From assembly GCA_016182965.1 (NCBI GenBank), contig JACPFM010000083.1, forward strand, positions 62,001 to 126,000: 64,000 nucleotides of DNA. The letters run 5' to 3'. This DNA is from Deltaproteobacteria bacterium (GTDB lineage: Bacteria; Myxococcota_A; Polyangia; Polyangiales; JADJMO01). Below, piece by piece: positions 42,281-50,908 of the stretch; position 1 is the stretch's first letter; every line of letters starts with the position of its first letter. A model generated the notes under the pieces. It did not search any database, was not told where the DNA came from, and saw nothing but the letters and a program-made list of their open reading frames with translations. The position numbers were made by a program, and so were the translations under genes.

Positions 42281-42390
42281 GAAAGCGTCATGAGCCGCGC
42301 GAAGAGATCGATCTCATGTCCTGTTTGCACGGCAGAGGCCGCCGCGAGCGAGCGCGCGTCGATACGCTCTCCGATGGTGCCGTGGTGGGG

Positions 42391-42415
42391 AGCGGAACGC
42401 CGGAAACGTTCCGCT
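42391..42415 (-). terminator. Hairpin downstream of the carbohydrate locus (possible terminator)
   Basis: AGCGGAACG and CGTTCCGCT (9-bp arms) with loop ccggaaa lie about 45 bp after the stop of the debranching-type gene, the last gene of the minus-strand locus. There is no T-run on either strand, so if it terminates transcription it is not the standard intrinsic kind. Confidence 0.4.
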
Positions 42416-42459
42416 TCCGCACAATCCAATGGCTACGATCGATCAGCCGGACGAACGGC

Positions 42460-44649
42460 TCACGAGCCGGTCGAGATATCGATCAGCACGCGGAGCGGCG
42501 GGCCCGTCACGTGCAAGTCCTCGACGTGGCAACGGTCGGCCGCGCGCACGAAGCGCATCGAGACCCGCGAGTCGCCGACGCGCATGTTCTCGATCGAGAG
42601 CTCACCGACGGTCGGCGGCAGCCGCGGATCGCGGATCATGAGCTCGCGGTTTCCGGCGTCGAAGTGGATGCCCAGGGTCGCCTGCAGGAAGAGGTACGGA
42701 GCCGCGGCCGACCACGCCTGCGGGCTGCACGCGACCGGGTAGCGCACGAGCACGCCGGCGCGGCGGTCCATGCCGCAGAACAGCTCGGGGATGCGGCGGT
42801 CGCGGAACGCGTCGCAGGCCGCGTGGAGGCCGGCGAAGAGGTCGGCCGTGCGATCGTGCAGGCGGTAGTTGGCGAAGCCCTTGGCGATGAGCGCGTTGTC
42901 GTGCGGCCACACCGTGCCGTTGTGGTAGCTCAGCGGGTTGAAGGACGTCTGACCGCTCGCGAGCGTGCGGATGCCGTAGCCGCAGAACGACTCCGGCGAC
43001 ATCAGCGCCTCGGCCACGCGGACGGCGCGCTCCTCGCTGGGCACGCGCGACCACAGGAGGTGTCCGAGGTTCGAGACCAACGTCCGCAACCTCCGCCCGC
43101 GGCCGTCGACGGCGTAGGCGTAGAGGCCGTCGGCCTCGATCCAGAGCTCCTCCTCGATCTTGTCGCGGAGGCGCCTCGCGCGGGCGGCTAGCGCGGCGGC
43201 GCGCTCGTGCTCCCCGAGCGCGGCGAACAGGCGGCTCGCGCGCGAGTACGCGTCGACGCAGTACCCCTGCACCTCGCAGAGCGCGATCGGCGGCTCGCCG
43301 AGCGTGCCGTCGGCGTCGACCACCGAGTCCCACGAGTCCTTCCAGCCCTGGTTGTCGAGGCCGCGCGGCGTGCGCTTCTGGTAGCTGACGAATTTCCTGC
43401 CCTCGTCGCTCTGCACGTCGATCCAGTGCAGCGCGTCGCCGATCGCGTCGCGCAGCGCGCGGATGGTCGCGACGTCGCCGGTGACCCGGTAGTAGGCGTC
43501 GGCGACGATCACGAAGAGCGGCGTCGAGTCGATGCTCCCGTAGTACGGCGTGTGCGGCATCTCGCCGGTGCGCGTGACCTCGCCGAAGCGTAGCTCGTGG
43601 AGGATCTTGCCCGGCTCCTCCTCGGTGAACGAGTTCTCGCGCTTGCCCTGGTGTCGCGCGAGGTAACGCAGCGAGTCCGCGGCGAGATCGGGGTTGAACG
43701 GCAGCGCCTCGTAGGACGCGATGAGCGAGTCGCGCCCGAACGGCGCGGCGAACCACGGGATGCCGGCGGCGAGCACGCCGTGTTCGCCGTGCGGCAGCCG
43801 CAGCGAGTACAGGTCGGCCGCCGAGCGATCGAGCGTCTGCTGGAGGACGGCGTCGTCGCAGCGGAATGCCGCCGAGCGCTCGCGAAACCGGGCAGCCTCG
43901 CCCTCCACGCCGGCGACGCGCTCGCGGAACGAGCCGGTCACCGCGCGCGTGCGCCTGCCTTCGCGGTCGGGCGCGACGCGGATCTCGACCGAGGTCGTCT
44001 GCCCGGGGGGGAGCACCAGCTCGAAGGTCGCCTCGTGCGCGCTGATGCGCAGCGGCACCGGGGAGAAGGAGATCGCGCTGCGATACTCGACGTTGTCGAG
44101 GCCGCGATAGGTGTGCACGACCCGCGCGGCCTCGACGACCGGCAGGCGCAGCACGCCTCGCCGCGGACGCTTGAGGCCGCGCACCTCGAACATGTCGGCG
44201 AAGTCGGCGTCGAAGCCGATGCGCACGTCGAGCGTGACCTCGCGCCGGAGGTAGTTGGTGAAGGCGAGGTCCTCCATGAAGCCGTCGTCGAGGAGCTGGC
44301 GGCGGCGGATGTGCAGGAAGTTCTGGGGATCGCCGAGCACCGCCTCGCGCTCCAGACCCGAGAGCATCAGATCGATCTGGTTGTACGGGGAGACCGACGT
44401 CTCGGCCGAGAGGTACACGACGTCGCCGGAGCCGACGCGCAGCTCGTAGAACGAGAGGTAGCGCGTGTCGCCGTCGAACAGCCCGAGCTCGCGCGCGCCG
44501 GCCGGGGCGACGTTCCCTTGGAGGTTGGTGACGAGGAACGAGCCGCCGCGGGCGCGCACCAACGTGTCGACGTCGCGGGCGGAGGCCAGCTCGAGGATCG
44601 ACGGGCGCTCGCCGTCCTGGTGCGGCAGCAGCTCAGAGGGTGCGTGCAT
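42460..44649 (-). CDS. Amylo-alpha-1,6-glucosidase-type enzyme (glycogen debranching family)
   Basis: 729 residues from ATG 44649. The N-terminal ~230 residues are the GDE_N_bis-type beta domain (GGSFLVTNLQGNVAP, then LGLFDGDTRYLS). The C-terminal ~450 residues are an (alpha/alpha)6 barrel glucosidase: IPWFAAPFGRDSLIASYE near 298, then DNQGWKDSWDSVVD, then NGTVWPHDNALIAKGF. Hydrolyses alpha-glucosidic bonds such as the 1,6 branch; exact substrate unclear. Cytoplasmic (no signal). The adjacent GT4 stop overlaps its start by 17 bp, so they are coupled. This pair is often found together in other bacteria. Confidence 0.85.
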   Translation of the reverse strand: MHAPSELLPHQDGERPSILELASARDVDTLVRARGGSFLVTNLQGNVAPAGARELGLFDGDTRYLSFYELRVGSGDVVYLSAETSVSPYNQIDLMLSGLEREAVLGDPQNFLHIRRRQLLDDGFMEDLAFTNYLRREVTLDVRIGFDADFADMFEVRGLKRPRRGVLRLPVVEAARVVHTYRGLDNVEYRSAISFSPVPLRISAHEATFELVLPPGQTTSVEIRVAPDREGRRTRAVTGSFRERVAGVEGEAARFRERSAAFRCDDAVLQQTLDRSAADLYSLRLPHGEHGVLAAGIPWFAAPFGRDSLIASYEALPFNPDLAADSLRYLARHQGKRENSFTEEEPGKILHELRFGEVTRTGEMPHTPYYGSIDSTPLFVIVADAYYRVTGDVATIRALRDAIGDALHWIDVQSDEGRKFVSYQKRTPRGLDNQGWKDSWDSVVDADGTLGEPPIALCEVQGYCVDAYSRASRLFAALGEHERAAALAARARRLRDKIEEELWIEADGLYAYAVDGRGRRLRTLVSNLGHLLWSRVPSEERAVRVAEALMSPESFCGYGIRTLASGQTSFNPLSYHNGTVWPHDNALIAKGFANYRLHDRTADLFAGLHAACDAFRDRRIPELFCGMDRRAGVLVRYPVACSPQAWSAAAPYLFLQATLGIHFDAGNRELMIRDPRLPPTVGELSIENMRVGDSRVSMRFVRAADRCHVEDLHVTGPPLRVLIDISTGS

Positions 44650-45709
44650 TGGGGGCTCCGGCGAGGGAAGGGCGCGATCTCCGTCCGCGCGGCGAGCGGG
44701 CGATCAGCTCTTCGTAGAGGGCGACGTGATCGCGCGCCATGCGCAGGTAGGAGAAGCGCTCGGCCGCGCGCCGGCGGCAGCGCCCGCGATCGATGGCGTC
44801 GACGGCGCGGATCCGCTGCGCCATCTCGGCGACGTCACGCACGAGGCAGCCGGTGACGCCTTCGTCCACGACCTCCGGCGCGCTGCCGCGCGGGAAGGCG
44901 AGCACCGGCGTGCCCACGAGCATCGCCTCGATCATGACGAGACCGAAGGGCTCCTCCCACTCGAGCGGCATCAACAGCGCGCGCGCGCCGCGGAGGAGCT
45001 CCACCTTCGGATCGTGAGCGAGCTCGCCGAGCCACTGCAGCTCGCGCGCGTGGCGCGAGAGCCGCGGCGCCACCTCCTGCTCGAAGTACCGACGCGCCAC
45101 CGCGTGTGCGTCGCCGCCGAGGCGCAGCGGAACCTCGGCGCGCAGCGCGGCGTCCATCGCGAGGTGCGGCGCCTTCTCGGGCGCGAACCGGCCGAGGAAC
45201 GCGACGTAGCCTCCGTCGCCCGGACCGAACGGGTAGCGCGACGGATCGACGCCGTGGTGGATGACCCGCGCGACGGGGAGCTCGCGGTGGAGCTCCGCCT
45301 GGCGACGCGAGATGGCGACGAACGCGACCTCTGGGAACCGCATGCACGACTGGAGGATCCTGTCGTCGCGCCGATGATGAAGGGTCAGGACGCACGGCGC
45401 CCCGACGTCGCGGTGGAACGGCAGCGCCGCCGAGTCCTGCACGTGCACGACATCGGAGGTGTGCGCCGCCAGATCGTCGAACGCGAAGCGAGCGTGCCGG
45501 GCCTCGGCGGCCTCGTTCGGCGGCCACACCGGACGCGGCTCGATCCATCGCAGCCTGCCGTGCGGCGCCGAGTCACCGGTCGCGTACACGACCACGTCGT
45601 GGCCGAGCTCGGTGAGCCCGTGCGCGAGCTCGGCGGCTACGAGCTCGGTCCCGCCGTACGCCCTGGGCGGCGTCGGCAATGCGCAGGTCGAGATGATCGC
45701 GACGTTCAT
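44633..45709 (-). CDS. Glycosyltransferase family 4 protein
   Basis: 358 residues from ATG 45709. GT-B fold, N-terminus VAIISTCALPTPPRAYGGTEL, which binds the acceptor; the donor-site motif EPFGLVMIEAMLVGTPVLAF lies near residues 255-275 with the paired Glu of the GT4 E-x7-E. No membrane span. Transfers a sugar from a nucleotide sugar, keeping the anomeric configuration. Directly upstream of, and overlapping, the debranching-type gene. The 188 bp before it may carry a promoter. Confidence 0.87.
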   Translation of the reverse strand: MNVAIISTCALPTPPRAYGGTELVAAELAHGLTELGHDVVVYATGDSAPHGRLRWIEPRPVWPPNEAAEARHARFAFDDLAAHTSDVVHVQDSAALPFHRDVGAPCVLTLHHRRDDRILQSCMRFPEVAFVAISRRQAELHRELPVARVIHHGVDPSRYPFGPGDGGYVAFLGRFAPEKAPHLAMDAALRAEVPLRLGGDAHAVARRYFEQEVAPRLSRHARELQWLGELAHDPKVELLRGARALLMPLEWEEPFGLVMIEAMLVGTPVLAFPRGSAPEVVDEGVTGCLVRDVAEMAQRIRAVDAIDRGRCRRRAAERFSYLRMARDHVALYEELIARSPRGRRSRPSLAGAPNARTL

Positions 45710-45897
45710 GTTGCCCGGCGGTGCTGGCGCTCACCGGGGTGGTGCAGGGTCGATGCCGACGGCTCTGCCGCCGGAATGTGCAGCGCACGCATCCCTCCGG
45801 TGACACGCTCCTGTCATCGCGACCGGAAGAGGCGGGCGCGCGTCGGCAGCAGCAGCCTGGCGCTCCGCCCCGGCCGCGCTGGCCGCGCTCGTGTCGC

Positions 45898-46809
45898 TCA
45901 CGCGCAGCGCGAAAGCGCGTTCCGCAGCGCCAGCTCGCATTCCTTCTCGGTCCCCTCGAGCCTCACGTCGTCGAAGAGGAACCACTCCTCGCGATGCACC
46001 ACCGCGCCGCCTGGCGGCACGCGCGCGAGCGGGCCGAGCGTCTCGAGCTCGAGGATCAGCTCGTTGGTGAACGTCTGCACGTTCGTCCCGAAGTCCGCGT
46101 GCGGTCCGGGGCGCGGCTCGTGGCGCTTGACGAAGAGCATCCCGTCGAGCTCGTACGCGATGAACCCCTCGGGGTCGTACACACCGAGCTTCTGCGCGTC
46201 GCCCGCGCCGTGACGCAGGAAGATCAGGCGATCGCCCCAGGTCCACCGCGGATCGGCCATGCGGGTGTACGGCCACAAGACCAGCGGCCGCGCCGGCGCG
46301 AGCGCGGTCGGGTGCGGGACGTACGGCGGGTGCGCGAGGATCGCGCGGCCGCCGCGCGCCATCACCGTCAGCGCCCACGGCGCGAGCTCCACCTCGAAGG
46401 CGCCGCGGTTGGTCAGCGTGTGCGTCAGCGACACCTTGGTGCCCGTCGGCGCGAGCTCCACGGTGATCGACTTCTCGAGCTGCGTGTGCGGCTCGACGTC
46501 CTGCACCAGCGTCACCCGCTCGCGCACGATGTCGGCGCGCACCGGCGCGTTGTCAGGCCAGTACGAGCGCGGATCGCCCTCGGGCGCGTACCACAGCCGG
46601 TGCCCGCCGTAGAGGTGCCACTCGTCACCGAACGGCGTGTCGTTGCCCTGCACGCTCGGAGGCACCTCGCCGAGCACGTTCGAGCCGCCGATCATCGCGT
46701 AGCGCAGGACGCGCGGGCCGAACTCGGTCGCGAGGATCAGCTCGACCCGCCCGTTGTCGAGGCGGAGGTTCTTCTGGTGACCGAAGTAGGCGACGTCGCG
46801 GGTGAGCAT
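45898..46809 (-). CDS. Galactose-mutarotase-fold protein (DUF4380-like)
   Basis: 303 residues from ATG 46809. The early strand pattern (LDNGRVELILATEFGPRVLRY) and all-beta composition resemble galactose mutarotase/aldose epimerase folds, most like DUF4380 proteins. GalM's catalytic His/Glu positions cannot be confirmed by eye. It lies at the end of the sugar ABC gene block, 11 bp from the substrate-binding protein, so a role in the same sugar pathway is likely: mutarotation or a sugar sensor. Confidence 0.6.
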   Translation of the reverse strand: MLTRDVAYFGHQKNLRLDNGRVELILATEFGPRVLRYAMIGGSNVLGEVPPSVQGNDTPFGDEWHLYGGHRLWYAPEGDPRSYWPDNAPVRADIVRERVTLVQDVEPHTQLEKSITVELAPTGTKVSLTHTLTNRGAFEVELAPWALTVMARGGRAILAHPPYVPHPTALAPARPLVLWPYTRMADPRWTWGDRLIFLRHGAGDAQKLGVYDPEGFIAYELDGMLFVKRHEPRPGPHADFGTNVQTFTNELILELETLGPLARVPPGGAVVHREEWFLFDDVRLEGTEKECELALRNALSRCA

Positions 46810-46820
46810 CGGTGTCCCCT

Positions 46821-48146
46821 TCAGGTGCCCATCGCCAACACGCGCCGGACGCGGCGCTCGGCGCTCTTCAACGCGCGCGCGGGATCGCGGCCGACGAGCC
46901 AGACCGCGTTGAGCTCGTCGCCGAGTATCGCCTGGATGGCGCGGCGGCGCTCGACCCGCGGGAGCGAGCGGGCGATCTCGCTGGTGCGCGCGTAGGTGCC
47001 GCGGTGCGGGAGCGCGCGGAACTCCGCGCTGGTCAGCACCGTGCGGCGCGTCGGCAGGTGCCCCGTGCGGGCCCACGCGCCGCCGTTCTCGAAGAGGTGC
47101 GCGAGGAGCGCCATCGCCACCGGGCTCGGCGCGTAGCGGCCCCGCGCGCGCGGCAGCGCCCACACGTGGTGGTCCATCCACGCGGCCTCGTGGTCGAAGA
47201 TGCGCGGCGGCGTCATCACGGCGAGCCGGCGCAGCCCGGAGGTCTCGTCGCGCGTCTCGGCGTCGTGCACGTCGACCAGCCAGGTGCCGTTGAGGGTCAC
47301 CGCCGCGTCGCCGGCGAGGAACACCTGCTCGGCGCCCGCGTAGTCGATCGGCCGCGCGTGCCCGCGCTCGAACAGCGACGAAAGGAGGCCGAGCGAGACC
47401 CGCGCCGCCGGCGTGTCGATGGTCACCTGGCTGCCGTCCGGCGACAGCAGATCCGCGCCCTGCTGCCACACCCACGATTGCCAGATCCACACCGGCATCG
47501 GATCGGCGGTGGAGGGGATCGCGAAGTACCGCTTGCCGGTGGCGCTGCGTACGCGCTCGGCGTGCTCGAGGAGCGACGCCGGCGAGCTCGGGAGGACCGG
47601 CCTGCCGCCGTCGAAAAGGCCCGCGGCCGCCAGCAGATCGACGTTCACGTGCCAGAGCAGGCCGTGCGCGTCGAACGGCAGGGCCATCGCGCGCCCGTCG
47701 AAGGAGACCGCGTCGCGCGCCGGAGCGACCAGATCGTCGAGCCGGACGCCCGGCACGTCGTCGATGGGGAACAACAGCCCGCGGCTGACGAAATCGGGCA
47801 GCACGCTCGCGTGCATGAGCGCGACGTCGGGCGCCGCGTCGGCCGCGAAGGCGGCGCCGAGCCGATCGTAATAGGCGCCCCACGGCACGTTCACCGTGCG
47901 CACGCCGGCGTGCCGCGCGGCGAACTGGTTGAACAGCACCTGGATGACGCCGCACTCGCCGCGCGCCTTCGATAGATCGGTCACCCCGCCGTACGCGTCG
48001 CTGCACGCACCGAAGGTGCGGAACACGTCGATGCCCGCGTGCGAGGGCACGCCGCGCCGCCCGCACGACGTCGCGATCGCCGAGCCGAGCGCGGCGGTCG
48101 CGCTCGCGAGGAAGGCGCGCCGCCCGATCACGCGCCGACCGGTCAC
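46821..48146 (-). CDS. Sugar ABC transporter substrate-binding lipoprotein (CUT1 family)
   Basis: 441 residues from GTG 48146, selected as GTGA overlaps the permease stop. The N-terminus has a twin-arginine motif (GRRAFLASA) and a lipobox-like SAIATSC, so it is probably exported by Tat and lipid-anchored. The body is a type-2 solute-binding fold (APDVALMHASVLPDFVSRGLL, then MALPFDAHGLLWHVN, then FLAGDAAVTLNGTWLV). An unusual insert with Cys lies near residues 40-60 (FGACSDAYGG). Binds an oligosaccharide for the two permeases encoded just upstream. Confidence 0.87.
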   Translation of the reverse strand: MTGRRVIGRRAFLASATAALGSAIATSCGRRGVPSHAGIDVFRTFGACSDAYGGVTDLSKARGECGVIQVLFNQFAARHAGVRTVNVPWGAYYDRLGAAFAADAAPDVALMHASVLPDFVSRGLLFPIDDVPGVRLDDLVAPARDAVSFDGRAMALPFDAHGLLWHVNVDLLAAAGLFDGGRPVLPSSPASLLEHAERVRSATGKRYFAIPSTADPMPVWIWQSWVWQQGADLLSPDGSQVTIDTPAARVSLGLLSSLFERGHARPIDYAGAEQVFLAGDAAVTLNGTWLVDVHDAETRDETSGLRRLAVMTPPRIFDHEAAWMDHHVWALPRARGRYAPSPVAMALLAHLFENGGAWARTGHLPTRRTVLTSAEFRALPHRGTYARTSEIARSLPRVERRRAIQAILGDELNAVWLVGRDPARALKSAERRVRRVLAMGT

Positions 48147-48967
48147 GCGCCGAGCCCTCCGGCGACGCCGCGCACGATGTGCCGCTGGAAGATCACGTAC
48201 AGCACGATCACCGGCAGGCTGGCGAAGATGACCGTGGCCATGAGGAACCCGAGCCCCTCCGACTGGGCGAAGTTCCCCTGCAGCGACGCGAGGCCGATGG
48301 TGATCGTGTACATCTCGGTGCGCGTGGCCGAGACCATCGGCCAGAAGAAATCGTTCCACGCCCCGAGGAACGTGAAGATGCCGAGGGTGGTCAGCGCCGG
48401 CCGCGCGAGCGGCAGCATGATCGTGATGAACGTTCGGAAGCGACCGGCGTTGTCGAGCTCCGCGGCCTCCTCGATCTCGCGCGGGATGCCCTTGAAGAAC
48501 TGCGTCATCAGGAACACGCCGAACGCGCCGGAGATGCGCGGGAGGACGAGCGCGGCGTGCGTGTTGTGCAGGTGGGTCGAGGCGAACATCTCGTGCCACG
48601 GCAAGAGCAGCGCCTGCTCCGGGATCATCATGCCGGCCATGACGAGCGCGAACACCGCCTTGCGCCCGGGGAAGGCGATGCGCGCGAAGGCGTACCCGGC
48701 GAGCGACGAGAGGATGAGCGTGAGCAGCGTGATCGCCAGCGCGACGATCGCGCTGTTGAGGAGCCAGCGCGGGACCTCCGACACCGCGAACAGCCGGGCG
48801 TAGTTCTCGCCGGTGACCTGCGTCGGGATGAGCGGCGTCGCGCGGAGCAGCGCGCGGTTGGGCTGCAGCGAGAGCGCGGTGATCCACAGCATCGGCAGCA
48901 TCCACAGGACGGCCACCAGGGTGATCGCGATGACCTCGACCGGGACCGGACGGAGCTTCTTGCCCAT
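48143..48967 (-). CDS. Sugar ABC transporter permease (MalG-like)
   Basis: 274 residues from ATG 48967, which shares one base with the stop of the other permease gene. Six predicted spans and the EAA loop EIEEAAELDNAGRFRTFITIMLP (residues ~180-202 region), which contacts the ATPase. Works with the MalF-like permease, the ATPase and the Tat lipoprotein as a CUT1 importer. Confidence 0.9.
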   Translation of the reverse strand: MGKKLRPVPVEVIAITLVAVLWMLPMLWITALSLQPNRALLRATPLIPTQVTGENYARLFAVSEVPRWLLNSAIVALAITLLTLILSSLAGYAFARIAFPGRKAVFALVMAGMMIPEQALLLPWHEMFASTHLHNTHAALVLPRISGAFGVFLMTQFFKGIPREIEEAAELDNAGRFRTFITIMLPLARPALTTLGIFTFLGAWNDFFWPMVSATRTEMYTITIGLASLQGNFAQSEGLGFLMATVIFASLPVIVLYVIFQRHIVRGVAGGLGA

Positions 48968-49812
48968 CAGGTCGCCTCCCTCGGCGCCCCGAGCCGCAGC
49001 TGGAAGAACGAGGCGACCGCCATCGCGATGAACAAGAGGTTGGCGACCGCCGACGCGTAGCCGAGCTGCCAGTCGCGGAACGCCGACTCGTAGAGGTACA
49101 TCACCAGAACGCGCGTCGAGCTCGACGGGCCGCCCCCGGTGAGCAGCAGCACCTGACCGAAGATCTGGAACTGCATGATGAACTCCATCACCACGACCAG
49201 GAGCGTCGTGCGGGCGAGCGCCGGCAGCGTGATGCGCCGCAGCACCGCCCAGCGGCTCGCGTGATCGAGCTGCGCCGCCTCGTACACCGCGCGCGGGATC
49301 TGCTGCAGGCCGGCGAGGAAGAGCACCATCGGGAAGCCGACGCCCCACCACACCGTGGTCACCACGATCGCCGGCATGGCCAGCCAGCGGTTCGAGAGCA
49401 CGTCTACCTCGACCGCCTTGGCCAGCAGGCCCCGCCGCGGATCGAGCACCACCTGCCAGATCAGCGTGACGACGCTGACCGAGAAGACGCTGGAGGCGAA
49501 GAACACCGCGCGAAGGCCCGCGTACAGCCGGAGCGGCCTCTCGAGGACCAGCGCGAGCGCGAGGCCGGTGATCACCAGCGCGGGCACCGCCATGAACGTG
49601 AAGAGCAGCGTGTTGCGGAGCGCCGACCAGAAGAACGGATCGGCGGCGAGCAGGCGGTAGTTCCCGACGCCGACGAACGCCTTCTCGGTCCCGAGCAGGT
49701 CCCACTTGTGGAGGCTGAACCAGACGCTGCGCAGCAGCGGGTACACCACGAAGATCAGGAACGGCAGGAGGAACGGCGCGACGAAGAGCAGACCGATCCG
49801 GTTCGACCGCAT
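48967..49812 (-). CDS. Sugar ABC transporter permease (MalF/UgpA-like)
   Basis: 281 residues from ATG 49812. Six spans, starting IGLLFVAPFLLPFLIFVVYPL, and the EAA loop AVYEAAQLDHASRWAVLRRITLP near residue 190. First permease after the ATPase gene (19 bp). Pairs with the MalG-like subunit to form the membrane channel. Confidence 0.9.
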   Translation of the reverse strand: MRSNRIGLLFVAPFLLPFLIFVVYPLLRSVWFSLHKWDLLGTEKAFVGVGNYRLLAADPFFWSALRNTLLFTFMAVPALVITGLALALVLERPLRLYAGLRAVFFASSVFSVSVVTLIWQVVLDPRRGLLAKAVEVDVLSNRWLAMPAIVVTTVWWGVGFPMVLFLAGLQQIPRAVYEAAQLDHASRWAVLRRITLPALARTTLLVVVMEFIMQFQIFGQVLLLTGGGPSSSTRVLVMYLYESAFRDWQLGYASAVANLLFIAMAVASFFQLRLGAPREAT

Positions 49813-49831
49813 GGCGTCACCTCCTGTCGCG

Positions 49832-50899
49832 TCACCCGCCGCCGATGGCGAGCCCGGCCTCGTCGAACAGGTGGAAGGAGCGCTCCCGCGGCGCGACGGC
49901 GATCTGCTCGCCGACGTGGACGGGCACGTCGCCCGGGCACTCGGCGACCAGCGTCTGATCGCCGCGCGAGAGGTGGACGAGCGAGCGGTGTCCGAGGCGC
50001 TCGACCACCTGCACCTCGCCGCGGAACGGCCCGTCGTCGGCGAGGTGCAGGTCCTCCGGGCGCACGCCGACAAACAGCCTGGTCCCGACGGGGATCGCAC
50101 GGTCGACGGCGATGGTCGCGTCGGCGGCGCGCAGCTCGGCGCGCGCACCGCCGTTCTTCTCGACCTCCGCCGGCAGGACGTTCATCGGCGGCGAGCCGAG
50201 GAAGCGCGCGACGAACACGTTGCACGGCGAGCGATAGAGCTCGAGCGGCGTGCCGACCTGCTCCACGCGCCCCGCGTTGAGCACGACGATGTGCGTCGCC
50301 ATGGTCATCGCCTCGACCTGATCGTGGGTGACGTAGACCATGGTGCTGCCGAGCCGCTGGTGCAGCCGCACGATCTCGCTGCGCATCTCCACGCGCAGCG
50401 CCGCGTCGAGGCTCGAGAGCGGCTCGTCGAAGAGGAAGAGCTTCGGCTCCTTCACGATGGCCCGGCCGATGGCGATGCGCTGGCGCTGCCCGCCGGACAT
50501 CGCGCCCGGGCGCCGCTCGAGGAGCGGCTCGATCTTGAGGATGCGCGCCGCCTCGCCGATGCGCCGCGCGATCTCGTCCTTGGGGAGCCCGATGTTGCGC
50601 AGGCCGAACGCCAGGTTCTCGCGCGCGGTCATGTGCGGGTAGAGCGCGAACGCCTGGAAGACCATGGCGACGCCGCGATCGCCGGGCGCCTTTAGATCGG
50701 CGCGCTCGCCGCCGATGCGGATCTCGCCCGAGGTGATCGACTCCAGCCCCGCGATCGAGCGGAGGAGCGTCGACTTGCCGCAGCCCGACGGACCGACGAA
50801 CGCGACGAAGTCACCGCTCTCTACGTCGAGCGACACGCCGCGGAGCGCGGCGACGTCGCCGTAGTGCTTCTCGACGTCGGTGAGGACGAGATCGGCCAT
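49832..50899 (-). CDS. Sugar ABC transporter ATP-binding protein (UgpC/MsmK type)
   Basis: 355 residues. Walker A GPSGCGKST (~36-44), Q-loop FQAFALYPHMT, signature MSGGQRQR, Walker B LFLFDEPLSSLD and the H-loop VTHDQ are all intact; the extended C-terminal ~120 residues carry the OB/TOBE-type regulatory domain of the MalK group. Such ATPases energise CUT1 importers and can be shared between several. 9 bp after the GH1-RmlD gene on the same strand. Confidence 0.93.
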   Translation of the reverse strand: MADLVLTDVEKHYGDVAALRGVSLDVESGDFVAFVGPSGCGKSTLLRSIAGLESITSGEIRIGGERADLKAPGDRGVAMVFQAFALYPHMTARENLAFGLRNIGLPKDEIARRIGEAARILKIEPLLERRPGAMSGGQRQRIAIGRAIVKEPKLFLFDEPLSSLDAALRVEMRSEIVRLHQRLGSTMVYVTHDQVEAMTMATHIVVLNAGRVEQVGTPLELYRSPCNVFVARFLGSPPMNVLPAEVEKNGGARAELRAADATIAVDRAIPVGTRLFVGVRPEDLHLADDGPFRGEVQVVERLGHRSLVHLSRGDQTLVAECPGDVPVHVGEQIAVAPRERSFHLFDEAGLAIGGG

Positions 50900-50908
50900 G
50901 GTCCCCCC

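Noticed and set aside
42391..42415. Hairpin as a standard intrinsic terminator
   Set aside because: No T-run follows on either strand; kept only as a possible terminator at low confidence.
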